Below, piece by piece: positions 52,645-61,413 of a DNA stretch of 64,000 nt. A program made the translations under genes and the position numbers. The notes under the pieces are model-generated. The model was not told the DNA's origin and did no database searches. It saw nothing but the letters and a program-made list of their open reading frames with translations. Source of the stretch: Streptomyces reniochalinae (GTDB lineage: Bacteria > Actinomycetota > Actinomycetes > Streptomycetales > Streptomycetaceae). Numbering within the stretch: the stretch's first letter is position 1; each line of letters begins with the position of its first letter. Where the stretch lies: contig NZ_QOIM01000040.1 of NCBI RefSeq assembly GCF_003323735.1, positions 310,001 to 374,000 of the forward strand. Reading direction: 5' to 3'.

Positions 52645-53340
52645 ATGAACACCACCGACGAGTGGCTGCACGCCGCTGCCATCGACCCCTCCGTCGGCGC
52701 CCTGCGCCCGGACTACCGCGCGCTGCTGATCGTCGCCGAGGGCCTGCGGCCGGGTCCGAGTGACGCCTTCAGCGAAGAGCTCCTCGCCGAGGCCGAGGCC
52801 ACGGCGTGCGACCCCGAGCAGCACCCGCACGTCGCCGCGTGGCGCGAGGCGTTCCGCGCCTTCGGAGCCAAACCCAAGCGGACCCGCCCCAGCGTCGACG
52901 CCCTCCTGCGGCGCGCCCCCGACGGGCTGCCCCGCGTCGACCGGCTGACCGACCTCTACAACGCGGTCTCCGTCGCGCACGTCGTCCCGCTCGGTGGCGA
53001 GGACCTCGACCACTACGCCGGTCCGCTCCGCCTCACCCGGGCCGACGGCACCGAGTCCTTCGAACTGATGTCGGGCGGTGAGCCGGTGACGGAGAACCCC
53101 AGGACCGGCGAGGTGGTCTGGCGCGACGAGAGAGGCGTCACCTGCCGGCGCTGGAACTGGCGCCAGTGCGTGCGCACCCGTCTGACGGCGCGGACCACCC
53201 GCGCCGTCTTCCTCCTCGACGCCCTCGGCCCTCTGGACGACCCGGCCCTGGAGGCCGCGGGCCGCGCCCTGACGGACGCCCTGGTCGCGAGCAGCCCGGG
53301 CGCGGTGACGACCTCACGCCTGCTGCGGGCGGCCTCCTGA
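52645..53340 (+). CDS. B3/B4 tRNA-binding-domain protein
   Basis: 231 residues matching the free-standing B3/B4 domain (as in the editing module of phenylalanyl-tRNA synthetase beta): RAFGAKPKRTRPSVDALLRR, RVDRLTDLYNAVSVAHVVPLGGEDLD, ELMSGGEPVTENPRTGEVVWRDERGVTCRRWNWRQC and TRAVFLLDALGPLD. The free-standing proteins are presumed trans-acting tRNA-editing or RNA-binding proteins; the substrate is not known here. It is divergent to the SDR gene. Confidence 0.85.
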   Translation: MNTTDEWLHAAAIDPSVGALRPDYRALLIVAEGLRPGPSDAFSEELLAEAEATACDPEQHPHVAAWREAFRAFGAKPKRTRPSVDALLRRAPDGLPRVDRLTDLYNAVSVAHVVPLGGEDLDHYAGPLRLTRADGTESFELMSGGEPVTENPRTGEVVWRDERGVTCRRWNWRQCVRTRLTARTTRAVFLLDALGPLDDPALEAAGRALTDALVASSPGAVTTSRLLRAAS

Positions 53341-53426
53341 GGACCACTCCGACCTCTGCGGTCCCTCGCCTGTGGGGGCCCAGGGGGCTCCCCGTGGGGG
53401 CGATCCAACGCCCGGGCGGACGCCGC

Positions 53427-54200
53427 TCAGCTGTGGAGAGCGGCGAGCAGCGCGGGCAGGGCCTCGCTGATGGGTTCGCGCACCACCTCGTCGGCCAGCG
53501 CGTCGTACGGGGTGGGTTCGGCGTTGACGACGACGAGCCGGGCGCCGCTCTCGGCGGCCAGACCCGCCAGGGACGCCGCGGGCTGGACCTGGAGGCTGGT
53601 GCCCACGGCGAGGAAGACGTCGCAGGCGCGGGCCACCGCCACGGCCGAGCCCAGCACGTCGGCGTCGAGGGCCTGCCCGAACATCACCGTCGCGGACTTC
53701 AGGACGCCGCCGCACTCCAGGCAGGCCGGGTCGGCCTCCCCGGCCCCGACCCTGGCCAGCGCGCTCTCCATCGTCGAGCGCGCACCGCAGGCCGTGCACA
53801 CCACCGAACGGGCGTTCCCGTGCAGTTCCAGTACCTTGCGTCCGGGTACGCCCGCCGCCTGGTGGAGCCCGTCGACGTTCTGGGTGATCACGCGGACAGG
53901 CGTGCCCGAGCCCTCCAGGCGTGCGATCGCCTCGTGTGCCGCGTTCGGCCGCGCCTGCCACACCGGGCTCTCGCCGCGCATGGCCCACGAGCGCCGGCGG
54001 ATGTCCGGGTCCGCCATGTAGCACTCGTAGGTGACCAGCTTCTCGGCTTCCGGATCCCGGCGCCACACCCCCTGCGGACCCCGGTAGTCGGGGATGCCCG
54101 AGTCCGTGGAGACGCCGGCTCCGGTCAGGATCGCCACCAGCGGCGCTGTGCCGCTCCCGGGCCCGTCGTCCCCCGCGGGCGCGCTGTCACGTTCGGCCAT
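53427..54200 (-). CDS. Sir2-family NAD-dependent protein deacylase
   Basis: 257 residues. GAGVSTDSGIPDYRGPQGVW forms the NAD site, ITQNVDGLHQAAG continues it, the catalytic His is in LELHGNAR, and the zinc Cys pairs are CTACG and CLECGG. Acyl specificity (acetyl or succinyl) is not clear from the sequence. ATG 54200 is chosen because it begins about 25 residues before the NAD motif. It is divergent to the inositol-phosphatase gene. Confidence 0.92.
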   Translation of the reverse strand: MAERDSAPAGDDGPGSGTAPLVAILTGAGVSTDSGIPDYRGPQGVWRRDPEAEKLVTYECYMADPDIRRRSWAMRGESPVWQARPNAAHEAIARLEGSGTPVRVITQNVDGLHQAAGVPGRKVLELHGNARSVVCTACGARSTMESALARVGAGEADPACLECGGVLKSATVMFGQALDADVLGSAVAVARACDVFLAVGTSLQVQPAASLAGLAAESGARLVVVNAEPTPYDALADEVVREPISEALPALLAALHS

Positions 54201-54258
54201 GGCGCCAGCGTAGTTCGCGGTCTCGCCGCCCGTCCCCGCTCCGTGCTTCCATGGGGCG

Positions 54259-55080
54259 GTGATCGACGACGAGCTGATGTCAGCGGTGGAGGAGGCCGTC
54301 CGCGAGGCCGTGGACGCGGAGGTCGTGCCGCGCTGGCGCAAGCTGGCCGAGGACGAGATCACCACCAAGTCGGGCAGCCACGACCTGGTCACCGTCGCCG
54401 ACCAGCGCGCCGAGCAGCGGCTGTCGGACGCGCTGCGCGCACTGCTGCCGGGGTCGGCCGTCGTCGGCGAGGAGGGCGTGCACGCGCGCCCCGCCTCCTA
54501 CGCCGCGCTCGCCGGGGAAGAGCCCGTGTGGATCATCGACCCGATCGACGGCACCCGTCAGTTCGTCGCCGGGGAGGAGGGCTTCTGCACCATGGTCGCC
54601 CTCGCCCACCACGGTGAGACCCTGGGCGCCTGGATACACGCCCCCGTCCTCGGCCGCACCGCCCTCGCCAGGCGCGGGGGAGGGGCCCTTGTCAACGGCG
54701 AACCTTTGTACGCGGGTTCGCCCGAACGCGGGTCACCGTTGCGCGTCGCCGTGTCGCACCCGGACTACACGGACGCCGCCCAGAAGCGTGCGCTGCGCGC
54801 GCTGCGCACCGAGGGCGTGGAGGTACGCGACACCGGTTCGGCGGGCCTGGAGTACCTCGCCGTCGCCGAGGGCCGGCTGGACGCGGTGGCCTACACCTGG
54901 GAGGCGGCCTGGGACCACGCCGCGGGACTGCTGACGGTCACCGAGGCGGGAGGCGCGCACAGCACCGTCGCGTACGCCCCCTTCCGCCTCGCGGGGGGCA
55001 ACGCGCTTCCCTTCACGGCGGCGCGTGACGCGGACACGACGCGGCGTATGGTGGGCCTCCTGCGCGAGCAGCACGACTGA
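54259..55080 (+). CDS. Inositol monophosphatase/histidinol-phosphatase-family phosphatase
   Basis: 273 residues with the metal-dependent IMPase fold: DLVTVADQRAEQRL, VVGEEG (Glu ligand), the hallmark WIIDPIDGTRQF and the late YTWEAAWDHAAGLLTVTEAGG. It could be an inositol-1-phosphatase (SuhB-like) or histidinol phosphatase (HisN-like); I cannot choose. It starts with GTG and is followed 18 bases later by the FAD oxidoreductase in the same direction. Confidence 0.88.
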   Translation: MIDDELMSAVEEAVREAVDAEVVPRWRKLAEDEITTKSGSHDLVTVADQRAEQRLSDALRALLPGSAVVGEEGVHARPASYAALAGEEPVWIIDPIDGTRQFVAGEEGFCTMVALAHHGETLGAWIHAPVLGRTALARRGGGALVNGEPLYAGSPERGSPLRVAVSHPDYTDAAQKRALRALRTEGVEVRDTGSAGLEYLAVAEGRLDAVAYTWEAAWDHAAGLLTVTEAGGAHSTVAYAPFRLAGGNALPFTAARDADTTRRMVGLLREQHD

Positions 55081-55098
55081 CGGCGAGGGGAGCCACAC

Positions 55099-56529
55099 GT
55101 GCCAGCGATCCGGGACGCGGTCGTCGTCGGAGCAGGCCCCAACGGGCTGACCGCGGCCGTGGAGTTGGCCCGCCGCGGGTTCGACGTCGAACTGTTCGAG
55201 GCGCGGGACGCGGTGGGCGGTGGGGCCCGTACCGAGGAGCTGACGCTCCCGGGCTTCCGCCACGACCCCTGCTCCGCCGTCCACCCCACCGGCGCCGGAT
55301 CGCCCGCCTTCCGTTCCATGCCGCTGGGGCGGTACGGGCTGGAGTGGCTGCACCCGGAACTGCCCATGGCCCACCCGTTCCCCGACGGCAGCGCCGCCGT
55401 GCTCTCGCGCTCCGTGGGGGAGACGGCGGCCTCGCTCGGCCCGCGCGACGCGGGCGCCTACCGCCGGCTGGTGGGCCCCTACATCGGCCACTGGGAGACG
55501 CTCGCCGAGGACTTCTTCGGCTACGGTTCCGTGCTCAACGGCCGCTTCCCCCTCGACCCCGTCCAGCTCGTCCGCTTCGGGCTGACCGGGCTCCAGCCGG
55601 TCACCTGGTCGAAGCTCAGGTTCCGGGACGCCAAGGGCCCCGCGCTGTTCGCCGGCATGGCGGGACACGTCATCGCACCCATGAACAACCCCTTCATGAT
55701 GGCGCCGGCGCTCGTCTTCGCGCTCGCCGCGCACGCCGTCGGCTGGCCGGTTCCGCGGGGCGGCTCGCAGGCCATCTCCGACGCGCTGGCCGGCTACCTG
55801 CGCGCGCTGGGTGGCGTCGTCCACACCGGCGTGGAGGTCAGACGCCTCGACGAGCTGCCGCCCGCGCGCGCCTACGTCTTCGACACCTCACCGACCGCGC
55901 TCGCCCGCATCGCGGGGCTGGGCAGCGCGTACGACAACGTCCGCTACGGCGCCAGCCTCTTCAAGATCGACTACGCGCTGGACGGGCCCGTCCCGTGGAC
56001 CTCTCCCGAGGCGGCCCGCGCCGGCACGGTGCACGTCGGCCCGACGATCGGCGACATCGACACCGCGATGAAGGACGCCGTGGTCCGCGGGCGCGCCCCC
56101 GAGCGGCCTTTCCTGATCACCTCGCAGCCCAGCCTCACCGATCCGACCCGCGCCCCCGAGGGCAAGCACGTCTTCTGGGCGTACGGGCACCTGCCCAACG
56201 GCTGGAGCGGCGACGCCACCGAGGCCGTCGAGCGTCAGATCGAGCGCTTCGCGCCGGGCTTCCGCGACCGGGTGCTCGCCCGCGCCACCGCGGGGCCGCC
56301 CGAGCTAGCCGCACGCAACGCCAACTACGTCGGCGGCGACATCGCCTGCGGCTCGGCGGCCGGGCTGCGCCTGCTGATCCGGCCCAAGCTCACGCGCGTC
56401 CCCTACGAGACCGCGCACCCCGCCGTCTACCTGTGCTCCTCCGCCACCCCGCCGGGGCCTGGCGTGCACGGGATGGCGGGGCACCACGCGGCCCGAGCGG
56501 TATGGCGCAGGCTGCACCGCAGGGCGTGA
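55099..56529 (+). CDS. FAD-dependent amine-oxidase/phytoene-desaturase-like oxidoreductase
   Basis: 476 residues. An N-terminal dinucleotide fold has VVVGAGPNGLTAAVELARRG and the Glu of ELFEARD, then GGGARTEEL; the C-terminal FAD-contacting region has CSSATPPGPGVHGMAGHHAA. This is the carotenoid phytoene-desaturase/amine-oxidase type, but the surrounding genes give no carotenoid context, so the substrate is open. GAGGGGAG precedes the GTG start. Confidence 0.88.
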   Translation: MPAIRDAVVVGAGPNGLTAAVELARRGFDVELFEARDAVGGGARTEELTLPGFRHDPCSAVHPTGAGSPAFRSMPLGRYGLEWLHPELPMAHPFPDGSAAVLSRSVGETAASLGPRDAGAYRRLVGPYIGHWETLAEDFFGYGSVLNGRFPLDPVQLVRFGLTGLQPVTWSKLRFRDAKGPALFAGMAGHVIAPMNNPFMMAPALVFALAAHAVGWPVPRGGSQAISDALAGYLRALGGVVHTGVEVRRLDELPPARAYVFDTSPTALARIAGLGSAYDNVRYGASLFKIDYALDGPVPWTSPEAARAGTVHVGPTIGDIDTAMKDAVVRGRAPERPFLITSQPSLTDPTRAPEGKHVFWAYGHLPNGWSGDATEAVERQIERFAPGFRDRVLARATAGPPELAARNANYVGGDIACGSAAGLRLLIRPKLTRVPYETAHPAVYLCSSATPPGPGVHGMAGHHAARAVWRRLHRRA

Positions 56530-56637
56530 CCGCCGTCGGGCCGACGACGGCCCCATGGTCGGGGAAGCCGCCCGGCAGATAGGGTCACGACGGCGCGACT
56601 GCCTGTTCGAACAACAGAGAGACCCAGGGGCAGAACC

Positions 56638-57771
56638 ATGACTACGACGGCGCGGACCACACCGGCGCGCGTGCTGATCGCCGCGGACAAGTTCAAGGGA
56701 TCGCTGACGGCCGTCGAGGTCGCCGACCGCGTGACGGCCGGAATCCGGAAGGCCCACCCCGAGGCGGAGGTCGAGGCCGTACCCGTGGCCGACGGCGGCG
56801 ACGGCACCGTCGCGGCGGCCGTCGCGGGCGGCTTCACCCGCCACGAGGTGGAGGTCACCGGGCCGACCGGTGCCCCTGTCACCGCCGCCTTCGCGCTCCG
56901 CGAGGGCACGGCCGTCGTGGAGATGGCCGAGGCGGCCGGTCTCCAGCACCTGCCGCCCGGGGTCTTCGTCCCCCTGACGGCCACCACCTTCGGCGTCGGC
57001 GAGCTGCTGCTGGCAGCGCTCGACGCGGGCGCCACCACCATCATCCTCGGCGTCGGGGGGTCCGCCACCACCGACGGCGGCGCCGGCATGCTCGACGCCC
57101 TCGGCGCCCGTCTCCTGGACCGCGACGGCGACTCCGTGCCGTGGGGCGGCGGCGGACTGCGCGAGCTGGTCACCGCCGATCTGTCGACCATGGACGCGCG
57201 GCTGGAGAACGTCGAGGTCGTCCTCGCCAGCGACGTCGACAACCCGCTGACGGGCCCCAAGGGCGCGGCCGCCGTCTACGGCCCGCAGAAGGGCGCGAGC
57301 GACGAGGACGTGACGCTGCTCGACGGCGCCCTCACGCACCTCGCGGAGACCCTCGGCGCGCAGGAGGCGGCCGCCGCGCCCGGCGCGGGCGCGGCGGGCG
57401 GTATCGGCTTCGGCGCCCTGGTCGGGCTCCGCGCCCGTTTCCGGCCCGGCATCGATCTCCTCATGGAGGAGCTCGGCGTCGAGGCCGCCATCCAGCGGGC
57501 CGCGCTCGTGATCACCGGCGAGGGCTCGCTGGACGAGCAGACCCTGCACGGCAAGGCGCCGGCCGGGGTCGCGGCGGCTGCCGGGCGCGCCGGCAAGCCC
57601 GTGGTGGCGGTGTGCGGGCGGCTCGCCATCGACCGCAAGCAGCTCAAGGCCGCCGGGATCGAGCGCGCCTACGCGCTGACGGACATCGAGCCGGATGTCC
57701 AGCGGTGCATCGCCGAGGCCGGACCGCTGCTGGAGCGGCTCGCCGAGCAGCTGGCCGCCGACCAGCTCTGA
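56638..57771 (+). CDS. glxK: Glycerate kinase (GarK/GlxK family)
   Basis: 377 residues of the glycerate 2-kinase family: RVLIAADKFKGSLTAVEVADR, PVADGGDGT, AGLQHLPPG, LGVGGSATTDGGAGML (phosphate-binding loop), DVDNPLTGPKGAAAVYGPQKG and ITGEGSLDEQTLHGKAPAGV. It phosphorylates D-glycerate in glyoxylate or serine-cycle-like metabolism, consistent with the ethylmalonyl-CoA genes 3-6 kb downstream that produce glyoxylate. That link is only inferred. Confidence 0.92.
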   Translation: MTTTARTTPARVLIAADKFKGSLTAVEVADRVTAGIRKAHPEAEVEAVPVADGGDGTVAAAVAGGFTRHEVEVTGPTGAPVTAAFALREGTAVVEMAEAAGLQHLPPGVFVPLTATTFGVGELLLAALDAGATTIILGVGGSATTDGGAGMLDALGARLLDRDGDSVPWGGGGLRELVTADLSTMDARLENVEVVLASDVDNPLTGPKGAAAVYGPQKGASDEDVTLLDGALTHLAETLGAQEAAAAPGAGAAGGIGFGALVGLRARFRPGIDLLMEELGVEAAIQRAALVITGEGSLDEQTLHGKAPAGVAAAAGRAGKPVVAVCGRLAIDRKQLKAAGIERAYALTDIEPDVQRCIAEAGPLLERLAEQLAADQL

Positions 57772-57861
57772 GCTTTTCCCCTGCCCGCCCCTTCCCGTTT
57801 CCTCGGGGGCTCCGGGCACACCCCCCGCAGCAACAGTGAAAGGGTGCGGCAGGGGCCTCTG

Positions 57862-57911
57862 CACGCAGGAGAGGGGCCCGCCACATATGTGGCGGGCCCC
57901 TCTCCTGCGTG
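57862..57911. terminator. 50-bp perfect palindrome between glxK and pssA
   Basis: Arms 57862-57886 and 57887-57911 are exact reverse complements; the centre is ACATATGT. It can fold to a 23-bp stem with a 4-base loop and serves both convergent genes as terminator. It is the longest perfect palindrome in the window. Confidence 0.85.
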
Positions 57912-57917
57912 ACGTGG

Positions 57918-58826
57918 CTAGCCCTGCGCGGCAGCGCGCGCCTCGCGGCGGTTGTCGCGGAAGGCGTTCACCCGTCGTGCCGTCGCGAACAGCGGGATCA
58001 CGGCTCCGAGGACGACCTGGAGCGCGCACCCGGTCTGGAGCAGCAGCTCACCGCCGGGGGCGTCGAACGCCCACGAGGCCAGCAGCCCCATGCTGAGCAC
58101 GATCCAGCAGAGCATGGCCACCGCGAGCCGTCCGCGCGGCTTGGGGTACTCGACGCGGCTGACCATCAGCCACGCCACGCCCAGGATGCCCAGCGCGGTG
58201 GGCATGAACGGCAGCTCCAGCAGCACGATCGAGATGACGGTCAGCGCGCCGAACGGTCCCGGCATGCCCTGGAACATCCCGTTCCGCATGGGCACGCAGG
58301 AGAACCGGGCAAGCCGCAGCACCACCGCCAACAGCACCACGATCGCGGCGACCACCGAGACGCGCTGGTTGGCGTCGTTGGCGACCATGCCCCACACGGC
58401 CACGAAGTAGGCGGGGGCCAGCCCGAAGCTGATGAGGTCGGAGAGGTTGTCCAGCTCGGCGCCCATGGCCGAGCTGCGCAGCTTGCGCGCGACCAGCCCG
58501 TCGAAGAGGTCGAAGACGGCCGCCATCAGCATCAGCACCACGGCCGTCGCCGCGCTGTGCCGGGCCATGCCGCCGTCCTCGCTGCCCGTCAGGTGCGGGA
58601 TGAGGACGCCTGTGGTGGTGAAGTACACCGCCATGAAGCCGCAGGTGGCGTTGCCCAGCGTCAGCGTGTCCGCGATCGACAGGCGCGTCGAGAGCGGCAT
58701 CTCGTCGTCGGCGTCGTCCTCGAAGCCGTCCGCGGCGAAGTCGTCCGCGAAGTCGGTGTCCCGCTCGGCGGTGCGTTCGGCACCCGGGGCCCAGGTGGGC
58801 TGGGCGTCGGGATCAATCACGGTCAA
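57918..58826 (-). CDS. pssA: CDP-diacylglycerol-serine O-phosphatidyltransferase
   Basis: 302 residues. The CDP-alcohol phosphatidyltransferase signature DGLVARKLRSSAMGAELDNLSD (DG-x2-AR-x8-G-x3-D-x3-D) lies near 108-129 inside a membrane-helix bundle. It makes phosphatidylserine, the substrate of the preceding Psd. TTG 58826 is used (GGGGGTG eight bases upstream); GTG 58820 is possible. The 5' end overlaps the psd coding region by 14 bases, which couples the two genes. Confidence 0.93.
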   Translation of the reverse strand: MTVIDPDAQPTWAPGAERTAERDTDFADDFAADGFEDDADDEMPLSTRLSIADTLTLGNATCGFMAVYFTTTGVLIPHLTGSEDGGMARHSAATAVVLMLMAAVFDLFDGLVARKLRSSAMGAELDNLSDLISFGLAPAYFVAVWGMVANDANQRVSVVAAIVVLLAVVLRLARFSCVPMRNGMFQGMPGPFGALTVISIVLLELPFMPTALGILGVAWLMVSRVEYPKPRGRLAVAMLCWIVLSMGLLASWAFDAPGGELLLQTGCALQVVLGAVIPLFATARRVNAFRDNRREARAAAQG

Positions 58827-59502
58827 GGCGAGTCACCCCCGCTGTCGTGGCCTGGCCGACCTCCACGGCGGCCTCTACCCCCTTGGGGAGGTAGACGTCG
58901 ACCCGGGAGCCGAACCTGATCAGCCCGAGGCGCTCACCCTGCTCGACCTTGGCGCCGCTGGGCAGGTAGGGCACGATACGCCGGGCGACGGCGCCGGCGA
59001 TCTGCACCATCTCGATGTCGCCGAGCTCCGTGTCGAAGTGCCAGACGACGCGTTCGTTGTTCTCGCTCTCCTTGTTGAACGCCGGAACGTAGCCGCCGGG
59101 GATGTGCTCGACGGACGTCACCGTGCCGGCCAGCGGCGCGCGGTTGACGTGGACGTTCAGCGGGCTCATGAAGATGGCGACACGGGTTCGGCCGTCCTCC
59201 CACGGCATGATGCTCTGCACCACGCCGTCGGCCGGGGAGATCACCCGGCCCTGGCCGATTTCCCGCTCCGGGTCACGGAAGAACCACAGCATCCCGGCTG
59301 CGAGGGCCGTGGCCGGCACGGCGACCAGCGCGGCGCGCGGCGACTTGCGCACGCGCGCCAGGCTGAGGGCCGCCGTCGCGACGGTCGGCACGAGCCACGG
59401 CGAGGCTCCGCGCGCGAGGCGTACGCGGGGCGCGCCGCTCGCGCCGGAAGCCGGTCCCGGCAAGGGTGAGCCGCTGGGTGCAGTGGTAGGGCTGTGGGGC
59501 AT
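58813..59502 (-). CDS. psd: Phosphatidylserine decarboxylase, short form
   Basis: 229 residues. One N-terminal membrane segment (ALVAVPATALAAGMLWFF) precedes RVISPADGVVQSI, IFMSPLNVHVNRAPLAG, HIPGGYVPAFNKES and the autocleavage region GLIRFGSRVDVY, in which the Gly-Ser bond yields the pyruvoyl cofactor. This short form is common in actinobacteria. AAGG is six bases before ATG 59502. It is the first gene of psd-pssA. Confidence 0.93.
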   Translation of the reverse strand: MPHSPTTAPSGSPLPGPASGASGAPRVRLARGASPWLVPTVATAALSLARVRKSPRAALVAVPATALAAGMLWFFRDPEREIGQGRVISPADGVVQSIMPWEDGRTRVAIFMSPLNVHVNRAPLAGTVTSVEHIPGGYVPAFNKESENNERVVWHFDTELGDIEMVQIAGAVARRIVPYLPSGAKVEQGERLGLIRFGSRVDVYLPKGVEAAVEVGQATTAGVTRLDRD

Positions 59503-59563
59503 GAATGACCTTCGTAGCGGAGGGAGCCGCTTAGGAGACAGGGGACGGCGGCTTTCCCGGGAT

Positions 59564-59592
59564 GCTATCGGTTTCTGAGGGCAACTGGGCAA
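59564..59592 (-). promoter_or_regulatory. Candidate promoter for psd-pssA
   Basis: On the minus strand TTGCCC (59592-59587) and GATAGC (59569-59564) are exactly 17 bases apart, about 60 bases before the psd ATG, in the 170-base gap after the acyl-CoA dehydrogenase gene. Confidence 0.45.
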
Positions 59593-59671
59593 GCCAGCGG
59601 GCCAGTCAGTGACCGAAGTCCCGGGCCGGGGTGTGATCTTGATCCCCAAGAAAACACTCCTAAAGGGACAT

Positions 59672-60886
59672 TCAGCCCTGTGTGCGGTACTCCTCCAGCA
59701 GTCGCCGGCCCACGATCATTTTCTGGATCTCTGCGGTTCCCTCGCCGATCAGGAGCATCGGCGCTTCCCGGTAGAGCCGCTCGATCTCGTATTCCTTACT
59801 GAAACCGTACCCGCCGTGTATACGGAAGGAGTCCTCGACGACCTCCTTGCAGTACTCGGATGCGAGATATTTGGCCATCCCCGCCTCCAAGTCGTTGCGT
59901 TGGCCCGCGTCCTTCTTGCGGGCGGCGCCGACCATCAAGGCGTGTGCCGCCTCGACCTTGGTGGCCATCTCGGCCAGTTTGAACTGAATGGCCTGATGCC
60001 CGGCGATCGGCTTGCCAAACGTGTGTCGCTGCTGTGCGTAGTCGATACCGAGCTCGAAAGCACGCTGAGCGACGCCGCAGCCACGTGCCGCGACATTCAC
60101 CCGGCCGACTTCCACTCCGTCCATCATCTGGTAAAAACCGCGTCCCGTGGTGCCGCCGAGTACGCGGTCGGCCGGAACGCGCAGACCGTCCATGACGAGC
60201 TCGGTGGTGTCGACCCCCTTGTAGCCCATCTTCTCGATCTTGCCGGGGATGGTGAGACCCGGCTTGACCTGGCCGAATCCTGGCTCCTTTTCCACCAGGA
60301 ACGTCGTCATGGACTTGTGCGGAGCAGTTGACTGCGGATGGCCCTCGTCCGTACGGCACAACACCGCCACCAGCGTGGACGAGGCTCCGTTGGTCAGCCA
60401 CATCTTCTGCCCTGTCAGCAGGAAGTCGCCGGACTCGTCGTCGGCGCGCACCCCCTTGGAGGAGATGGCCGAGACGTCCGAACCGAGGGCGGGCTCGGAC
60501 ATCGAGAAAGCCCCGCGGACCTCACCCGTCGCCATCCTCGGCAGAAAGTGCGCCTTCTGTTCCTCGGTGCCGTGCCGCCTCAGCATGTGGGCCACGATGA
60601 AGTGCGTGTTGATGATGCCCGACACGCTCATCCAGCCGCGGGCTATCTCCTCCACGCAGAGCGCGTAGGTGAGCAGCGACTCGCCGAGGCCGCCGTACTC
60701 CTCGGGGATCATCAGCCCGAAGACGCCCAGCTCTTTGAGGCCGGCCACGATCTCGTCCGGATAAGCGTCCGCGTGCTCGAGTTCCGTGGCCACCGGAATG
60801 ATCTCTTTGTCGACGAAGTCGCGAACCGTCGAGACGATTTCCCGCTGTATCTCCGTCAGACCTTCCGTCTGCGCCAGACGACCCAT
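59672..60886 (-). CDS. mcd: Acyl-CoA dehydrogenase, probably (2S)-methylsuccinyl-CoA dehydrogenase
   Basis: 404 residues with the full acyl-CoA dehydrogenase fold: FMIPEEYGGLG, FSMSEPALGSDVS (FAD/substrate strand), QKMWLTNGASS, DYAQQRHTFGKPIAGHQAIQFKLAEMA and the FAD/CoA end YREAPMLLIGEGTAEIQK with the catalytic Glu. Operon position next to the mesaconyl-CoA hydratase, lyase and ethylmalonyl-CoA mutase suggests it is the methylsuccinyl-CoA dehydrogenase of the ethylmalonyl-CoA pathway. A plain acyl-CoA substrate cannot be excluded. ATG 60886 is one base after the hydratase stop. Confidence 0.85.
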   Translation of the reverse strand: MGRLAQTEGLTEIQREIVSTVRDFVDKEIIPVATELEHADAYPDEIVAGLKELGVFGLMIPEEYGGLGESLLTYALCVEEIARGWMSVSGIINTHFIVAHMLRRHGTEEQKAHFLPRMATGEVRGAFSMSEPALGSDVSAISSKGVRADDESGDFLLTGQKMWLTNGASSTLVAVLCRTDEGHPQSTAPHKSMTTFLVEKEPGFGQVKPGLTIPGKIEKMGYKGVDTTELVMDGLRVPADRVLGGTTGRGFYQMMDGVEVGRVNVAARGCGVAQRAFELGIDYAQQRHTFGKPIAGHQAIQFKLAEMATKVEAAHALMVGAARKKDAGQRNDLEAGMAKYLASEYCKEVVEDSFRIHGGYGFSKEYEIERLYREAPMLLIGEGTAEIQKMIVGRRLLEEYRTQG

Positions 60887-60887
60887 C

Positions 60888-61412
60888 TCACTTACCGCCC
60901 TTCGGTGCGGGCTCGGCCATCTCGGGACGGCCCGGCTGTTCCCCGCCGCGTGCGGCGACGTAGGCACGGGTGGGCACCATCACCTTCCGCCGGAAGACGC
61001 ACACGAGCGTGCCGTCCTGCTTGTAGCCCTTGGTTTCGACGGACACGACGCCCCGGTCGTCCTTCGACCGCGACGGCGTCTTGTCCAGCACCGTCGTCTC
61101 GCCGTACAGGGTGTCGCCGTGGAAGGTCGGGGCGACGTGCTTGAGGGACTCGATCTCCAGATTGGCGATGGCCTTGCCCGACACGTCCGGTACCGACATG
61201 CCCAGCAGCAGGGAATAGACGTAGTTGCCGACCACCACGTTCCTGCCGAAGTCGGTCGTCGAACCGGCGTAGTGGCTGTCCAGGTGGAGCGGATGGTGGT
61301 TCATGGTGAGCAGGCAGAACAGATGGTCGTCGTACTCGGTGACGGTCTTGCCCGGCCAGTGCTTGTAGGTGTCGCCCACCGTGAATTCCTCGTAGGTGCG
61401 CCCGAACTGCAT
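60888..61412 (-). CDS. mch: MaoC-like hydratase, probable mesaconyl-CoA hydratase
   Basis: 174 residues of the hot-dog hydratase family. HLFCLLTMNHHPLHLDSHYAGST carries the Asn/His pair of the R-hydratase signature, and GNYVYSLLLGMSV plus LKHVAPTFHGDTLYGETTV complete the fold. Between the malyl-CoA lyase and acyl-CoA dehydrogenase genes, it should interconvert mesaconyl-CoA and beta-methylmalyl-CoA. The start follows the lyase stop with one base between. Confidence 0.88.
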   Translation of the reverse strand: MQFGRTYEEFTVGDTYKHWPGKTVTEYDDHLFCLLTMNHHPLHLDSHYAGSTTDFGRNVVVGNYVYSLLLGMSVPDVSGKAIANLEIESLKHVAPTFHGDTLYGETTVLDKTPSRSKDDRGVVSVETKGYKQDGTLVCVFRRKVMVPTRAYVAARGGEQPGRPEMAEPAPKGGK

Positions 61413-61413
61413 C

